From Hydrotalea sp. (GTDB lineage Bacteria > Bacteroidota > Bacteroidia > Chitinophagales > Chitinophagaceae), in assembly GCA_027364735.1 (NCBI GenBank), contig DAHXOT010000033.1:1-64000 (forward strand): a stretch of DNA of 64,000 nt. The letters run 5' to 3'. The notes under the pieces were generated by a model. It searched no databases. It was not told where the DNA came from and saw only the letters and a list, made by a program, of their open reading frames with translations. Both the position numbers and the translations under genes were made by a program. This document shows, in pieces, positions 52,888-62,401 of the stretch (its first letter is position 1; every line of letters starts with the position of its first letter).

Positions 52888-55047
52888 ATGTTATCACAAC
52901 CCATTCAAGTAAGTTTTCAGTTACCAAATGGTAATGAAGTTTTTATAGAAACCGGTAAATTGGCCCGTCAGGCAGATGGAGCTGTTACGGTTCGCCAAGG
53001 TAATTGTATTTTATTAGCTACCGTTTGTGCTAATAAAGAACCTAAAGAGGGACAGTCATTTTTTCCATTAACTGTTGATTATCAAGAAAAATTTGCCTCT
53101 GCTGGTCGTATTCCAGGTTCTTTTTTCAAGCGTGAAGGTAAATTAAGTGATTATGAAGTATTGATAAGTCGTTTAATAGACCGTGCATTGCGTCCTCTTT
53201 TTCCGGAAGATTATCTTTGCGATGTACAAGTACTTGTAACTCTCATTTCATCAGATAAGGAAGTAATGCCCGATTCTTTGGCTTGTTTGGCTGCATCTGC
53301 TGCATTAGCTGTTTCTGATATTCCTATTAAAGAAATTATCTCAGAAGTAAGAGTTGGTAGAATTGATGGCGAGTATATCGTAAACCCTTATCGCTCTCAG
53401 TTAGAGAATGCCGATATGGATTTTATTGTAGGTGCAACTGAGAAAAACCTCATGATGGTAGAGGGTGAAAGCAGTGAATGTAGTGAGGAAGATTTAATTA
53501 AAGTGCTACAAACAGCCCACGATGCTATTCGAATTCAAATTGAAGCTCAGAAACAATTAAGAGATAAAAAAGGTATTTCAGAAAAACGCACTTATACAAA
53601 GCCTGAGCAAAATGAACTTTTACAGCAAAAAGTTAGTGATTTTGCAAAAGAAAAAATGTACACTATTGCCAAAAGTGCAACATCGAAAGAACAAAGAAGT
53701 GACGCTTTTACCGAGTTAAAAGAATCGCTCATAACAAGTTTAGGAGAAGAGGTGGAAGATAAAGACAAAAAATTAGCCACAAAATATTTTGATGATTTGC
53801 AATGGGAAGTGGTTAGAAATATGATTTTGGATGATAGAATGCGATTAGATGGCAGGAAATTAGATGAAGTTCGTCCTTTAGCTATGGAGGTAGATATTTT
53901 ACCCGCACCACATGGATCTGCTTTATTTACAAGAGGTGAAACTCAATCACTTACAACAGTTACTTTAGGAACACCTTTAGATAGATTATTAATTGAAAGT
54001 GCTGCATCTTCCGATTATGCAAGTTTTATTTTGCACTATAATTTCCCGCCATTTTCTACCGGTGAAATTAAACCAATGCGAGGGCCTGGCCGTCGCGAAG
54101 TTGGTCATGGTAATTTAGCCATGCGTAGCCTCAAGCAAATGTTGCCAGGAAATGATTATCCATACACCATCCGAGTGGTTAGTGATATTTTAGAATCGAA
54201 CGGTTCATCTTCCATGGCTACAGTTTGTGCCGGTTCATTGGCATTAATGGATGCAGGTGTGCCAATTCCAAAGCATGTAAGTGGAGTTGCAATGGGTTTA
54301 ATAACACGATCTTCAGATGGTAAAGCTGCTATATTAACCGATATTTTGGGTGATGAAGACCATTTGGGCGATATGGATTTTAAAGTTACAGGAACAAAAG
54401 ACGGTATTTGCGGTGTGCAGATGGATATAAAAATTGATGGATTAAGTATGGAACTTATGGCTGAAGCATTAGAACAGGCCCGAAAAGGAAGATTGCATAT
54501 TTTAGACGCTATGTACAATGCAATTGCTGCTGCACGTGCAGAGGTTAAGCCTCATACACCGAGAATGGAGAAATTATTTATTGATAAAGAATTTATTGGT
54601 GCTGTAATTGGGCCGCAAGGAAAAGTTATTCAAGAAATTCAAAGAGTTACCGGTACTACTATTAATATTGAAGAAGTTGGCAATATTGGCGAAGTAAGTA
54701 TATTTTCTCCTGAAAAAACGGGATTAGAAAAAGCTTTAGCATGGATTAAGGGATTGGTAGCTGTTCCTCAGGTAGGTGAAGTGTATGAGGCAACTGTAAA
54801 AGGTATTAAAGAGTTTGGTGCATTTGTAGAGTTTTTACCTAAAAAAGAAGGATTGTTACATATTAGCGAAATAAGCTGGAAGCGTTTAGAAACTATGGAA
54901 GGGGTATTAAAAGAAGGAGATAAAGTTAAAGTAAAACTAATTGGTATTGATCATAAAACAGGTAAGTTTAAATTGAGTAGAAAAGTATTGATACCTAGAC
55001 TGGAAATGAAGCCATCTGCTACTTCCGAAGAAAATCAAAATAATTAA
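52888..55047 (+). CDS. pnp: Polynucleotide phosphorylase
   Basis: The frame is open from ATG 52864, but ATG 52888 (719 residues) matches the family N-terminus best (MLSQPIQVSFQLP before ETGKLARQADGAV). Two RNase-PH-like domains include FFKREGKLSDYEVLISRLID and FNFPPFSTG-type core blocks (HYNFPPFSTGEIKPMRGPGR). A KH domain (FIGAVIGPQGKVIQEIQRVT) and an S1 domain (GAFVEFLPKKEGLLHISEIS) follow. It degrades RNA from the 3' end using phosphate and can add tails, acting in the degradosome. Confidence 0.96.
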   Translation: MLSQPIQVSFQLPNGNEVFIETGKLARQADGAVTVRQGNCILLATVCANKEPKEGQSFFPLTVDYQEKFASAGRIPGSFFKREGKLSDYEVLISRLIDRALRPLFPEDYLCDVQVLVTLISSDKEVMPDSLACLAASAALAVSDIPIKEIISEVRVGRIDGEYIVNPYRSQLENADMDFIVGATEKNLMMVEGESSECSEEDLIKVLQTAHDAIRIQIEAQKQLRDKKGISEKRTYTKPEQNELLQQKVSDFAKEKMYTIAKSATSKEQRSDAFTELKESLITSLGEEVEDKDKKLATKYFDDLQWEVVRNMILDDRMRLDGRKLDEVRPLAMEVDILPAPHGSALFTRGETQSLTTVTLGTPLDRLLIESAASSDYASFILHYNFPPFSTGEIKPMRGPGRREVGHGNLAMRSLKQMLPGNDYPYTIRVVSDILESNGSSSMATVCAGSLALMDAGVPIPKHVSGVAMGLITRSSDGKAAILTDILGDEDHLGDMDFKVTGTKDGICGVQMDIKIDGLSMELMAEALEQARKGRLHILDAMYNAIAAARAEVKPHTPRMEKLFIDKEFIGAVIGPQGKVIQEIQRVTGTTINIEEVGNIGEVSIFSPEKTGLEKALAWIKGLVAVPQVGEVYEATVKGIKEFGAFVEFLPKKEGLLHISEISWKRLETMEGVLKEGDKVKVKLIGIDHKTGKFKLSRKVLIPRLEMKPSATSEENQNN

Positions 55048-55062
55048 TATAATTAGAATTAA

Positions 55063-55086
55063 CCAACCCCGATTTTCGGGGTTTTT
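55063..55086 (+). terminator. Rho-independent terminator after pnp
   Basis: AACCCCGA (55065-55072), a TTT loop and TCGGGGTT (55076-55083) form a tight stem followed by a T run. It ends 11 bases before prmA. Confidence 0.88.
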
Positions 55087-55096
55087 ACTTTAGAAT

Positions 55097-55921
55097 ATGC
55101 GTTATATAGAAATTCAAGTTGATGAAGTAGCAGCAGTATCGGAAATTGTAATTGCCGAACTCTTTGAAATTGGATATGACGGTTTTGAAGAAAAAGATAC
55201 TCAATTAAATGCGTTTATAGAAGAATCGGCATTTAATGAAAATGATTTAATTTTAATTTTGAATAAATATCATTTAAATTATTCAAAATCAATAATTAAA
55301 GATGAAAATTGGAATCGCATTTGGGAAGCCAATTTTCAGCCGGTTGTTATAGATAATTTTGTTGCAGTGAGGGCTGAGTTTCATCAACCATTTACAGATG
55401 TTTTACATGAAATTGTAATTACTCCTAAAATGAGTTTTGGAACAGGGCATCATGCTACCACTTTTATGATGTTGCAATTAATGCGTACGATTAATTTTAC
55501 CAATAAAACGGTATTCGATTTTGGAACCGGCACAGGAATTTTAGCTATATTAGCCGAAAAGTTAGAAGCTAAAAAAATTATTGCTGGAGATAATGACGAT
55601 TGGAGCATTACTAACGCTGTTGAGAATGTGGCTACTAATCATTGTAAAAATATTTCCATTGAAAAAATAAGCGATGCAAAATCATCTATTGTATTCGACA
55701 TTATTATTGCGAACATTAATAAAAATATTATTCTCGAAAATTTGTCTAACTTAAATAATTGTTGCGTAGAAGATGGAGAGATTTTGTTAAGTGGATTGTT
55801 AGAAGAAGATGAAAAAGCTATTATAGAAGCCGTTGCAGAGTATGGTTGGAAATTGCAAACGGTAATTAAAAAAAGCGGCTGGATAGCAATGGACTATAAA
55901 AAAGTAAAAACGCTGCATTAA
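55097..55921 (+). CDS. prmA: Ribosomal protein L11 methyltransferase
   Basis: This 274-residue protein has an N-terminal substrate domain followed by a SAM-binding fold: TPKMSFGTGHHATTFMMLQL and VFDFGTGTGILAILAEKLEA, with IIANINKN as motif IV. The GTGHHATT segment is characteristic of PrmA. It trimethylates lysines of L11. The start lies just after the pnp terminator, so a separate promoter is expected but not evident. Confidence 0.93.
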   Translation: MRYIEIQVDEVAAVSEIVIAELFEIGYDGFEEKDTQLNAFIEESAFNENDLILILNKYHLNYSKSIIKDENWNRIWEANFQPVVIDNFVAVRAEFHQPFTDVLHEIVITPKMSFGTGHHATTFMMLQLMRTINFTNKTVFDFGTGTGILAILAEKLEAKKIIAGDNDDWSITNAVENVATNHCKNISIEKISDAKSSIVFDIIIANINKNIILENLSNLNNCCVEDGEILLSGLLEEDEKAIIEAVAEYGWKLQTVIKKSGWIAMDYKKVKTLH

Positions 55922-55958
55922 TTTACGTTAATAAATTATGAATTATCAAATGGATCGT

Positions 55959-55966
55959 TATCTTTG
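55959..55966 (+). promoter_or_regulatory. -7 box of plsY
   Basis: TATCTTTG matches TAnnTTTG exactly, 24 bases before ATG 55991. It also shows that the in-frame TTG at 55964 is not the start codon. Confidence 0.45.
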
Positions 55967-55990
55967 TTTTCACCACCAAACATATTTTCA

Positions 55991-56641
55991 ATGAATGAAT
56001 TCTTATTAATTATCATTGCTTATTTAATTGGTTCAATTCCTACCTCTGTTTGGGTTAGTAAATATTTTTTTGATATTGATATAAGAGATTACGGAAGTGG
56101 AAATGCGGGTGCAACTAATACTTACCGAGTATTAGGCAGCAGATGGGGTACATTTGTTATGGTTGTTGATATGTTAAAAGGAGTAATAGCTACATCATTA
56201 TATATATTAATGCCTTACTATTTAACTGATGAATGGAGTAGAACTAATTTTATGATTGGTTTAGGAATGGCATCAGTGGTAGGTCACATTTTTCCTCTTT
56301 GGGCAGGATTTAAAGGAGGCAAAGGTGTTGCTACTTTATTTGGAATGGCATTAGCAATTCAACCAATTGTAGCTATTAGTACTGTTGGTGTATTTTTAAT
56401 TGTACTATATCTTACTCGTTTTGTTTCATTAAGTTCAATATTAGCAGGTATTGCATTTATGGTTTTTATTCTTTTTATTTTTAACGAAAAAGAAACTTTA
56501 TACCGCATATTTGCCGTAATAGTTGCTTTACTAATTGTTCTTACCCACCAAAAAAATATATCTCGGTTATTAAAAGGCACCGAAAGTAAAGTTCCTATTT
56601 TGAAATATAGAGATCGCCGTCGTCAAAGAAAACGTGCTTAA
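55991..56641 (+). CDS. plsY: Acyl-phosphate glycerol-3-phosphate acyltransferase
   Basis: This 216-residue, five-helix membrane protein starts at ATG 55991, downstream of a promoter box. IIAYLIGSIPTSVWVSK, DYGSGNAGATNTYRVLG and WAGFKGGKGVATLFG are the three conserved PlsY loops for acyl-phosphate and glycerol phosphate. It makes lysophosphatidic acid in phospholipid synthesis. The tail is Arg-rich. Confidence 0.95.
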   Translation: MNEFLLIIIAYLIGSIPTSVWVSKYFFDIDIRDYGSGNAGATNTYRVLGSRWGTFVMVVDMLKGVIATSLYILMPYYLTDEWSRTNFMIGLGMASVVGHIFPLWAGFKGGKGVATLFGMALAIQPIVAISTVGVFLIVLYLTRFVSLSSILAGIAFMVFILFIFNEKETLYRIFAVIVALLIVLTHQKNISRLLKGTESKVPILKYRDRRRQRKRA

Positions 56642-56692
56642 TATTTCTATTCTATAAGCTTTAAATTTGCCTGCTAAATAGTTTTACTTTTT

Positions 56693-57499
56693 ATGAAAAA
56701 ATACTTTTTTATTGCTATACCGCTAATGGCTGTATTATTTTCTGCATGTCATAGAAATGCTATAACAGGAAGAAGTCAATTGTCGCTTGTTCCCGAAAGT
56801 GAAATGCAATCATTGGCTATTACACAGTATAAAACCTTTTTAAGTTCTAATAAGGTGGTACCTGCCAATACTAAGGATGCGGAAATGGTAAAACGTGTGG
56901 GTAACAAAATAGCTATGGCCATTACAAAATATTATACCAATATAGGAATGCCCGATGCATTAAAAGGATATAATTGGGAATTTAATTTAGTTGAATCGAA
57001 AGAAATTAATGCATGGTGCATGCCAGGGGGCAAAGTGGTAGTATATACCGGTATTTTACCAATAACCCAGAATGAAACTGCCTTAGCAATTGTATTGGGA
57101 CATGAAATTACTCACGCAGTTGTTGGTCATGGTCGGGAGAGAATGAGTCAGCAATTATTAGCACAAGGAATAGGTGTAATTGGTAATATTGCATTAAGTA
57201 ATAATCAGCAAACAGTTGATATATTCAATCAGTTATATACCCCAACTGCCGAAGTGGGTGTGTTATTACCCAACTCAAGACGGCAAGAGGCAGAGGCTGA
57301 TCATTACGGGTTAATTTTTGCAGCTATTGCCGGATATAATCCTGAAGAAGCAATTCCATTTTGGAAAAGAATGGCTGCTTTAGGTGGCCAAAAACCACCC
57401 GTTTGGTTAAGCGATCATCCTGCAGATGAAGAGCGTATAAAAAGTTTAGAAACCTTAATGCCCGAAGCCAAAAAATATTATTTAGCCGCTAAGCATTAA
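56693..57499 (+). CDS. M48-family metalloprotease lipoprotein
   Basis: This 268-residue protein has a lipobox Cys at 19 (LFSAC), placing it in the periplasm or at the outer membrane. The zinc motif HEITH lies in VLGHEITHAVVGHG and the third ligand Glu in RRQEAEADHYG. Relatives (BepA/LoiP-like) take part in quality control of outer-membrane proteins. It stands between plsY and a YdeI-like gene in the same direction. Confidence 0.92.
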   Translation: MKKYFFIAIPLMAVLFSACHRNAITGRSQLSLVPESEMQSLAITQYKTFLSSNKVVPANTKDAEMVKRVGNKIAMAITKYYTNIGMPDALKGYNWEFNLVESKEINAWCMPGGKVVVYTGILPITQNETALAIVLGHEITHAVVGHGRERMSQQLLAQGIGVIGNIALSNNQQTVDIFNQLYTPTAEVGVLLPNSRRQEAEADHYGLIFAAIAGYNPEEAIPFWKRMAALGGQKPPVWLSDHPADEERIKSLETLMPEAKKYYLAAKH

Positions 57500-57565
57500 A
57501 AAGGATGATTTAATAGATGCTTCAAATTTGTTTATCTTTTTCAATTAAATATCCTCCTTTTTTCC

Positions 57566-57573
57566 TAACTTTG
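57566..57573 (+). promoter_or_regulatory. -7 box upstream of YdeI-like gene
   Basis: TAACTTTG fits TAnnTTTG, 35 bases before ATG 57609. No well-spaced -33 box is visible. Confidence 0.35.
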
Positions 57574-57608
57574 CTTCCCATTCACATCACCTGAAATTGT
57601 TTTTAGGC

Positions 57609-58271
57609 ATGTCAAATCAGAGTTTGTTTGAAAAATTACAATTGCAAGACGAAAAAAATCTGTTAATTCAGGGATTGCCGTCTTCCATTGAAAAGCAGTT
57701 TGCAAAATTATCTTACGCCAAAAACGTAACACCTCTTTTAAAAAGTAAAAAAATAGATTTTGCCTTAGTGTTTGCTGTTAATCAGCAACAGCTAAACAAT
57801 ATTATGCGTGAAGTATTTACTGCTTTACACGAGGAAAGTAAATTATGGATTGCTTACCCCAAGCAAACAAGTAAAATTGTAAGCGATTTAAGTAGAGATG
57901 CGAGTTGGGATATTTTAGCACAAAATAATTATGAAGGGGTAAGTTTGGTAGCTTTAGATCATGTGTGGAGTGCGATGAGATTTAAAAAGAATGAGGCAAT
58001 GCTTTCATTATCAAATAGAGCTTCTGAAAAAAAAAGCAGTATTGATGGAGTAGATTTTGATAAAAGATTAGTAGTTCCTCCGGCAGAATTAGAAAGGGTT
58101 TTTATTAAGCATAAAAAAGCAAAAGAGTTCTTCTCAACACTTTCTTTTACCAACCAGAAAGAATATGTAATGTGGATTGAAGAAGCAAAAAAGGAAGAAA
58201 CAAAAAAAAGAAGATTAGAAGCAACCGTAGAAAAACTAATTGCCGGAAAAAAGAATCCTTCTGAAAAATAA
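57609..58271 (+). CDS. DUF3052-like domain fused to YdeI/OmpD-associated tail
   Basis: This 220-residue protein uses ATG 57609. Residues 1-125 resemble DUF3052-type proteins (NLLIQGLPSSIEKQFAKLSY, KLWIAYPKQTSKIVSDLSRD, LDHVWSAMRFKK). The C-terminal part (VVPPAELERVFIKHKKAKEF, SFTNQKEYVMWIEEAKKEET, RLEATVEKLIAGKK) is the YdeI/OmpD-associated module. The function is unknown; YdeI relatives were linked to peptide or stress resistance in enterics. The stop shares one base with the next start. Confidence 0.75.
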   Translation: MSNQSLFEKLQLQDEKNLLIQGLPSSIEKQFAKLSYAKNVTPLLKSKKIDFALVFAVNQQQLNNIMREVFTALHEESKLWIAYPKQTSKIVSDLSRDASWDILAQNNYEGVSLVALDHVWSAMRFKKNEAMLSLSNRASEKKSSIDGVDFDKRLVVPPAELERVFIKHKKAKEFFSTLSFTNQKEYVMWIEEAKKEETKKRRLEATVEKLIAGKKNPSEK

Positions 58272-58798
58272 TGAGCTTTATTAACATCGAAATAAAAGCT
58301 AAATGCTTTCATCCTGAAAAGGTGGAAGCATTTTTAATTAAAAATAATGCCAATTTTATTGGTACCGATTATCAAAAAGATACCTATTTTAACGTTCATT
58401 CGAGCAGATTAAAACTTAGGCAAGGGAATATCGAAAACAATCTTATTTATTACAATCGAACAGATCAAGCCGGACCTAAAAAATCGGACTTTATGCTAAC
58501 AAAAGTTATTGATGGTAAAGAGATGGAAAAATTATTAGCTGCTTCGTTGGGCATTAAAGTAATAGTTGAAAAAAAGCGAAAAATATTTTTTATTGATAAT
58601 GTGAAATTTCATTTAGATGAAATTGATTCGTTAGGCAGCTTTGTTGAAATTGAAGCAAGTAATAAAGATTTTCTCGAAAAATCAGTTGATGATTTAAGAG
58701 TTCAGTGTAATTTTTACATGCAAGAATTTAATATTCTGAAAGAAGATTTGATTAGTATCAGTTATAGCGATATGTTGTTAAATAAGGGAAAAGTGTAG
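58271..58798 (+). CDS. CYTH-domain protein (class IV adenylate cyclase/triphosphatase-like)
   Basis: This 175-residue protein has a start that overlaps the preceding stop by one base. INIEIKAKCFHPEKVEAFL carries the ExExK-type N-terminal motif of the CYTH fold. SRLKLRQGN and LDEIDSLGSFVEIEAS supply further charged strands lining the tunnel for triphosphate. Members are thiamine-triphosphatases, inorganic triphosphatases or CyaB-type cyclases, and the activity cannot be chosen from sequence. Confidence 0.82.
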   Translation: MSFINIEIKAKCFHPEKVEAFLIKNNANFIGTDYQKDTYFNVHSSRLKLRQGNIENNLIYYNRTDQAGPKKSDFMLTKVIDGKEMEKLLAASLGIKVIVEKKRKIFFIDNVKFHLDEIDSLGSFVEIEASNKDFLEKSVDDLRVQCNFYMQEFNILKEDLISISYSDMLLNKGKV

Positions 58799-58830
58799 TT
58801 GTTTAAAACTCTTTCCTTATTGGTGCATTG

Positions 58831-59319
58831 TTAGCCATCATCTCTATTATTTTCGCCTTGCCAATTATATCTTCTATGTCCTTCTAATCTTTCATTATTA
58901 TTGAACCTTTGATGCTCCCATCTACGGTTTTCAAAATTATTGTATCTGTTATAATTGTTGTTGTAATAATTATTTTCATTTCTATCTCTGTACCAATTTC
59001 TTCGCATGTATGGCCTTGATTCATTCATATACATTCTTCTTGCATGATTAAAATCTTCTCTTCTAAATCTGTGTGGAATAGTAGCAGAAAAAACCCAATT
59101 ACCATTATAGGCATATATATATTGGTGTGTAACTATATTGAAGTACATATCATAATCTGGATAATAATAATATTGATTATCCTCATCATCGTTAATTACT
59201 GAATGGTTGTATATGGGTGCAGCAATATATATTCCGGCATTGAATCTTATTTGCGCTTTTATTGTGTTTATAATAGAAACCAATAAAAATAAGGTGGTGA
59301 TGGTAATAATTTTTTTCAT
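58831..59319 (-). CDS. Secreted Asn/Tyr/Arg-rich protein, unknown function
   Basis: This 162-residue protein has a signal peptide ending NTIKAQ at about residue 22. A short conserved-looking part (YYYYPDYDMYFNIVTHQYIY, FSATIPHRFRREDFNHAR) is followed by a low-complexity tail of Asn, Tyr and Arg (about 105-160). Such proteins are frequent in Bacteroidota and have no known role. It is divergent from the RNA methyltransferase gene. Confidence 0.7.
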   Translation of the reverse strand: MKKIITITTLFLLVSIINTIKAQIRFNAGIYIAAPIYNHSVINDDEDNQYYYYPDYDMYFNIVTHQYIYAYNGNWVFSATIPHRFRREDFNHARRMYMNESRPYMRRNWYRDRNENNYYNNNYNRYNNFENRRWEHQRFNNNERLEGHRRYNWQGENNRDDG

Positions 59320-59457
59320 AGCTCATGGTTTTAATTAAATATAGCCAAACACGATGCCAAATTTTTATTAAACTGTTATAAAAATGCAAATGCTTTTACA
59401 ATTATTTTTTGCTTCTTTTTTTGTTTGAAGTACTTTGCTTAGGTTATTTTAATAATT

Positions 59458-60048
59458 ATGACACCAGAGAGAACAGAAAAACTATTACAGGTATTAAATA
59501 GCCGCCAAGCTAATCTTACGGTTGTAATGGAAAATGTACAGGATCCACACAATATTTCTGCAGTAATGAGAACATGCGATGCAGTAGGTATTCAGGATAT
59601 TTACATATTAAACACTAAAATTCCACGGCACAAAAAATTTGGAGCAAAAAGTAGTAGTAGTGCAGCGAAGTGGCTAACTATTCATGAATTTGACAATGTT
59701 GTAAGTTGTTTTAATGCATTGAGATTAAAATATGAAACTATATTAACTACGCATCTTTCAACAGATGCAATAAGTTTATATGATATTAATTTTACTAAGA
59801 GTATTGCATTGGTTTTTGGAAATGAACATAGTGGCGTAAGTGATGAAGTAAGAATATTGGCAGATGGAAATTTTATTATCCCACAAAAAGGAATTATTAG
59901 AAGCTTAAATATTTCTGTAGCATGTGCGGTAACAATTTATGAAGCATTTCGGCAAAAAAATATTGCGGGACATTATAACCAACCATCTTTATTGCAACAA
60001 CAAAGAAATGTATTATTAAAGGAATGGAAAATGTATGATGTTGTTTGA
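59458..60048 (+). CDS. SpoU-family tRNA/rRNA 2'-O-methyltransferase
   Basis: This 196-residue knotted methyltransferase has VVMENVQDPHNISAVMRTCD as motif 1 with the catalytic Arg, LVFGNEHSGVSDEV as motif 2 and IRSLNISVACAVTIYEAF as motif 3. The N-terminus resembles TrmH (tRNA Gm18) more than RlmB, as no L30-like domain precedes it. The C-terminal 20 residues are basic and Gln-rich. Confidence 0.88.
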   Translation: MTPERTEKLLQVLNSRQANLTVVMENVQDPHNISAVMRTCDAVGIQDIYILNTKIPRHKKFGAKSSSSAAKWLTIHEFDNVVSCFNALRLKYETILTTHLSTDAISLYDINFTKSIALVFGNEHSGVSDEVRILADGNFIIPQKGIIRSLNISVACAVTIYEAFRQKNIAGHYNQPSLLQQQRNVLLKEWKMYDVV

Positions 60049-60130
60049 AATTAGTATGAATGCTTTAAAGCTCTGCAAAAAGTATTTTATCTGAACAAAC
60101 ATTTTTCTCAGTTCTAAAAAAATAATTTCA

Positions 60131-60917
60131 ATGGGCTCACAATTAATACAAGGGAAACTTTGGGGGCAAAGACCAAAAGATTGGTCTGAAATTCAGGAGC
60201 AAACTGGTAAAGCAGGATATGATTTTGTTCTAACTCATTTATCAATTGCACCATCAACAAAATTACTTGACGTTGACTGCGGTTCTGGCTATTTTAGTAA
60301 ATTAGCAGTTGACAAAGGGATTGATGTGACTGGACTTGATGCGGCATCTGAACTAGTTGATGAAGCAAAAAAGAGAGTTCCCACTGCAAATTTTCTTGTA
60401 GGGGAAATGGAAGAAATGCCTTTTAAAGAGAAGTCTTTTGGTGTGGTTTGCGGATTCAACTCATTTCAATTCGCAGCGGATACTAAAAATGCACTTTTGG
60501 AAGCGAAAAGGGTTTTAAAAGATGGTGGAAAATTAGCAGTAATGATATAATGGGGGAACAAAGATGATTGCGAAGCTGCAACCTATTTAAAAGCCGTTGG
60601 TAGCTTATTACCTCCATTGCCACCGGGTGCCGGAGGACCTTTTGCTCTTTCAGAGAATGAATTATTGGAAAAGAAATTGGAGGAAATTGGTTTTAAGATA
60701 GTATCCAATACCGATATAGCGTCAATTTGGGATTATCCTGATACTAATACTGCATTAAGAGGACTATTATCTACCGGGTCCTGCAGCAAAAGCAATTGAA
60801 AATTCCGGCTTTGAAATAGTATATGCGACGGTTTTAAAAGCAGTACAATCTTATATGCAAAATAATGGCCACGTTGTGTATAATAATAAATTCAGGGTTG
60901 TAATTGCAGAAATGTAG
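60131..60917 (+). pseudogene. SAM-dependent methyltransferase, stop codon plus frameshift
   Basis: The first part (139 residues) has motif I LLDVDCGSGYFSKLAVDKGI and the later blocks of a class I methyltransferase, ending RVLKDGGKLAVMI at TAA 60548-60550. The same frame continues directly as WGNKDDCEAATYLKAVGSLL and GAGGPFALSENELLEKK to about 60776. There an extra G in ACCGGGTCCTGC shifts the frame, and the rest (AKAIENSGFEIVYATVLKAV) runs to TAG 60915-60917. Repaired, the protein would be about 261 residues, normal for its type. Two independent lesions favour true decay over one sequencing error. Confidence 0.75.
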
Positions 60918-60966
60918 TATTTCTACAACGCCCCATAACTTCAGCCAACATTGGTATTAACTAAAA

Positions 60967-61449
60967 ATGAAAAAAGTATTTATAACTATTAGTTTTATTA
61001 GCATTGCTTTTTTGGGCATAAGTCAGTCAATTAAAAAAGTAAAAATAAACGACTTGTTGCAAGAGATAAATGCTTCTGCAGAGCCTACAATTATTAATTT
61101 TTGGGCAAGTTGGTGTAAACCTTGTTTGGAAGAAATTCCATGGATGGAGCAAAATGTTGATTCGATAAAAAATACGCCCATAAAACTAATTTTAGTTAGC
61201 CTAGATATCAAAGCCGATTATCCCGATAATATAACAGCATTTGTTCAAAAAAATAAATATCATTCAGAAGTGGTATGGTTAGATGAATCGAACGCAAATA
61301 TGTATTGCCCTAAAATTGATAGAGATTGGTTTGGCAATTTACCGGTTACCTTATTTATTAATCGTAAAAAAGGATACCGAAAGTTTTATAATCAACAAAT
61401 TTCAGCACCTCAATTTAAAATAGCATTGCAAAAATTGTTGAATAATTAA
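60967..61449 (+). CDS. Periplasmic TlpA-like thioredoxin-fold protein
   Basis: This 160-residue protein has a signal peptide of about 20 residues (ending GISQS). IINFWASWCKPCLEEIPWME contains the redox pair Cys-Lys-Pro-Cys. The cis-Pro region follows at NLPVTLFINRKKG. It probably reduces disulphides or assists cytochrome maturation in the periplasm. It converges on the BrkB-like gene with one base between. Confidence 0.9.
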   Translation: MKKVFITISFISIAFLGISQSIKKVKINDLLQEINASAEPTIINFWASWCKPCLEEIPWMEQNVDSIKNTPIKLILVSLDIKADYPDNITAFVQKNKYHSEVVWLDESNANMYCPKIDRDWFGNLPVTLFINRKKGYRKFYNQQISAPQFKIALQKLLNN

Positions 61450-61450
61450 A

Positions 61451-62401
61451 TTACTCATTCAATTCCTTTTTATTTCTTCTTTCTACTTCAGATTGTAAAT
61501 GGGTTAAACTAACATTTAGCTCGAAGCCAATTAATAAAATAAGCGAGTTAATGTATAATAAAAACATAATAATGAGTATGGTGCCAATAGAACCATATAT
61601 TTTATTATAATTAGCAAAATGATTTACCCAGTAAGAAAAAACAATTGTTGTAAAAAGTGTAAGCGTTGTAGCAAGAATTGAACCGGGAGAAATAATATCC
61701 CAACGTTTTTTTACCGATGGTGCAAATTTGTAGATAAGTGAAATGCCAAAAAAAATGAGAGCAATAACAATAATCCATCTTAAAACATTCCACCAAGGCA
61801 AAATCTCTTTTCGCTTAAAGTGAAAAAGCTTTTTTAAAATACTTGCTAATTCATCTTGCCCAATCATCATAACAGTAGAAAGAATAACCAAGAGTATTAA
61901 AATTAGTGTAAGCTGAATTGCCCGAACTCTTTTATGTAAGAAAAACTGTTTTTTTTCGGAAATAGATTTATCAAAAGTTCTAATTACGCCAATCATTGCA
62001 TTAGAGGCGTAAAACATTACTAATAAAAAGCCAAACGAAAAAACACCTACATGTTTTTTAAGCATTTCATTTACTAATGTTTCAATAAGTTTAAATGAGT
62101 TTGAATTAGGCGATAAGTCTTTAAACAACCCTAAAATTTCGGCTTTTGTATTAAACGATTCCGGCAAATAGGGTATAATAGAAAATAGAAATAAAATTGC
62201 TGCCGGTAGCGCTTGAATTAAGTTAAAAGAGATAGCTGCAGCTCTTTCGTTTAAACCAATTTTATTTACTTGCTGAAAGAAAAATTTTATTACATCAAAT
62301 AACGGAATTCTCTTAAATCCGGGAATATAAAGGTGTTTACTTTTTTTAATGATAAAAGCAATAGGAGGTAGGTTAATTAGTATCTTTTCAAACTTTGTCA
62401 C
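61451..62401 (-). CDS. YihY/BrkB-family membrane protein
   Basis: This 316-residue protein has six membrane segments and the family start IGLNERAAAISFNLIQALPA, with FGFLLVMFYASNAMIGVIRT and YGSIGTILIIMFLLYINSLI. The YihY family is often labelled ribonuclease BN by mistake; its true role, possibly in envelope transport, is unknown. It overlaps mltG by 4 bases and is therefore co-translated with it. Confidence 0.92.
   Translation of the reverse strand: MTKFEKILINLPPIAFIIKKSKHLYIPGFKRIPLFDVIKFFFQQVNKIGLNERAAAISFNLIQALPAAILFLFSIIPYLPESFNTKAEILGLFKDLSPNSNSFKLIETLVNEMLKKHVGVFSFGFLLVMFYASNAMIGVIRTFDKSISEKKQFFLHKRVRAIQLTLILILLVILSTVMMIGQDELASILKKLFHFKRKEILPWWNVLRWIIVIALIFFGISLIYKFAPSVKKRWDIISPGSILATTLTLFTTIVFSYWVNHFANYNKIYGSIGTILIIMFLLYINSLILLIGFELNVSLTHLQSEVERRNKKELNE

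Noticed and set aside
54156-54518. Minus-strand open frame of 120 codons
   Set aside because: It lies entirely antisense within pnp, one of the most conserved genes here, with no domain or start signal of its own.
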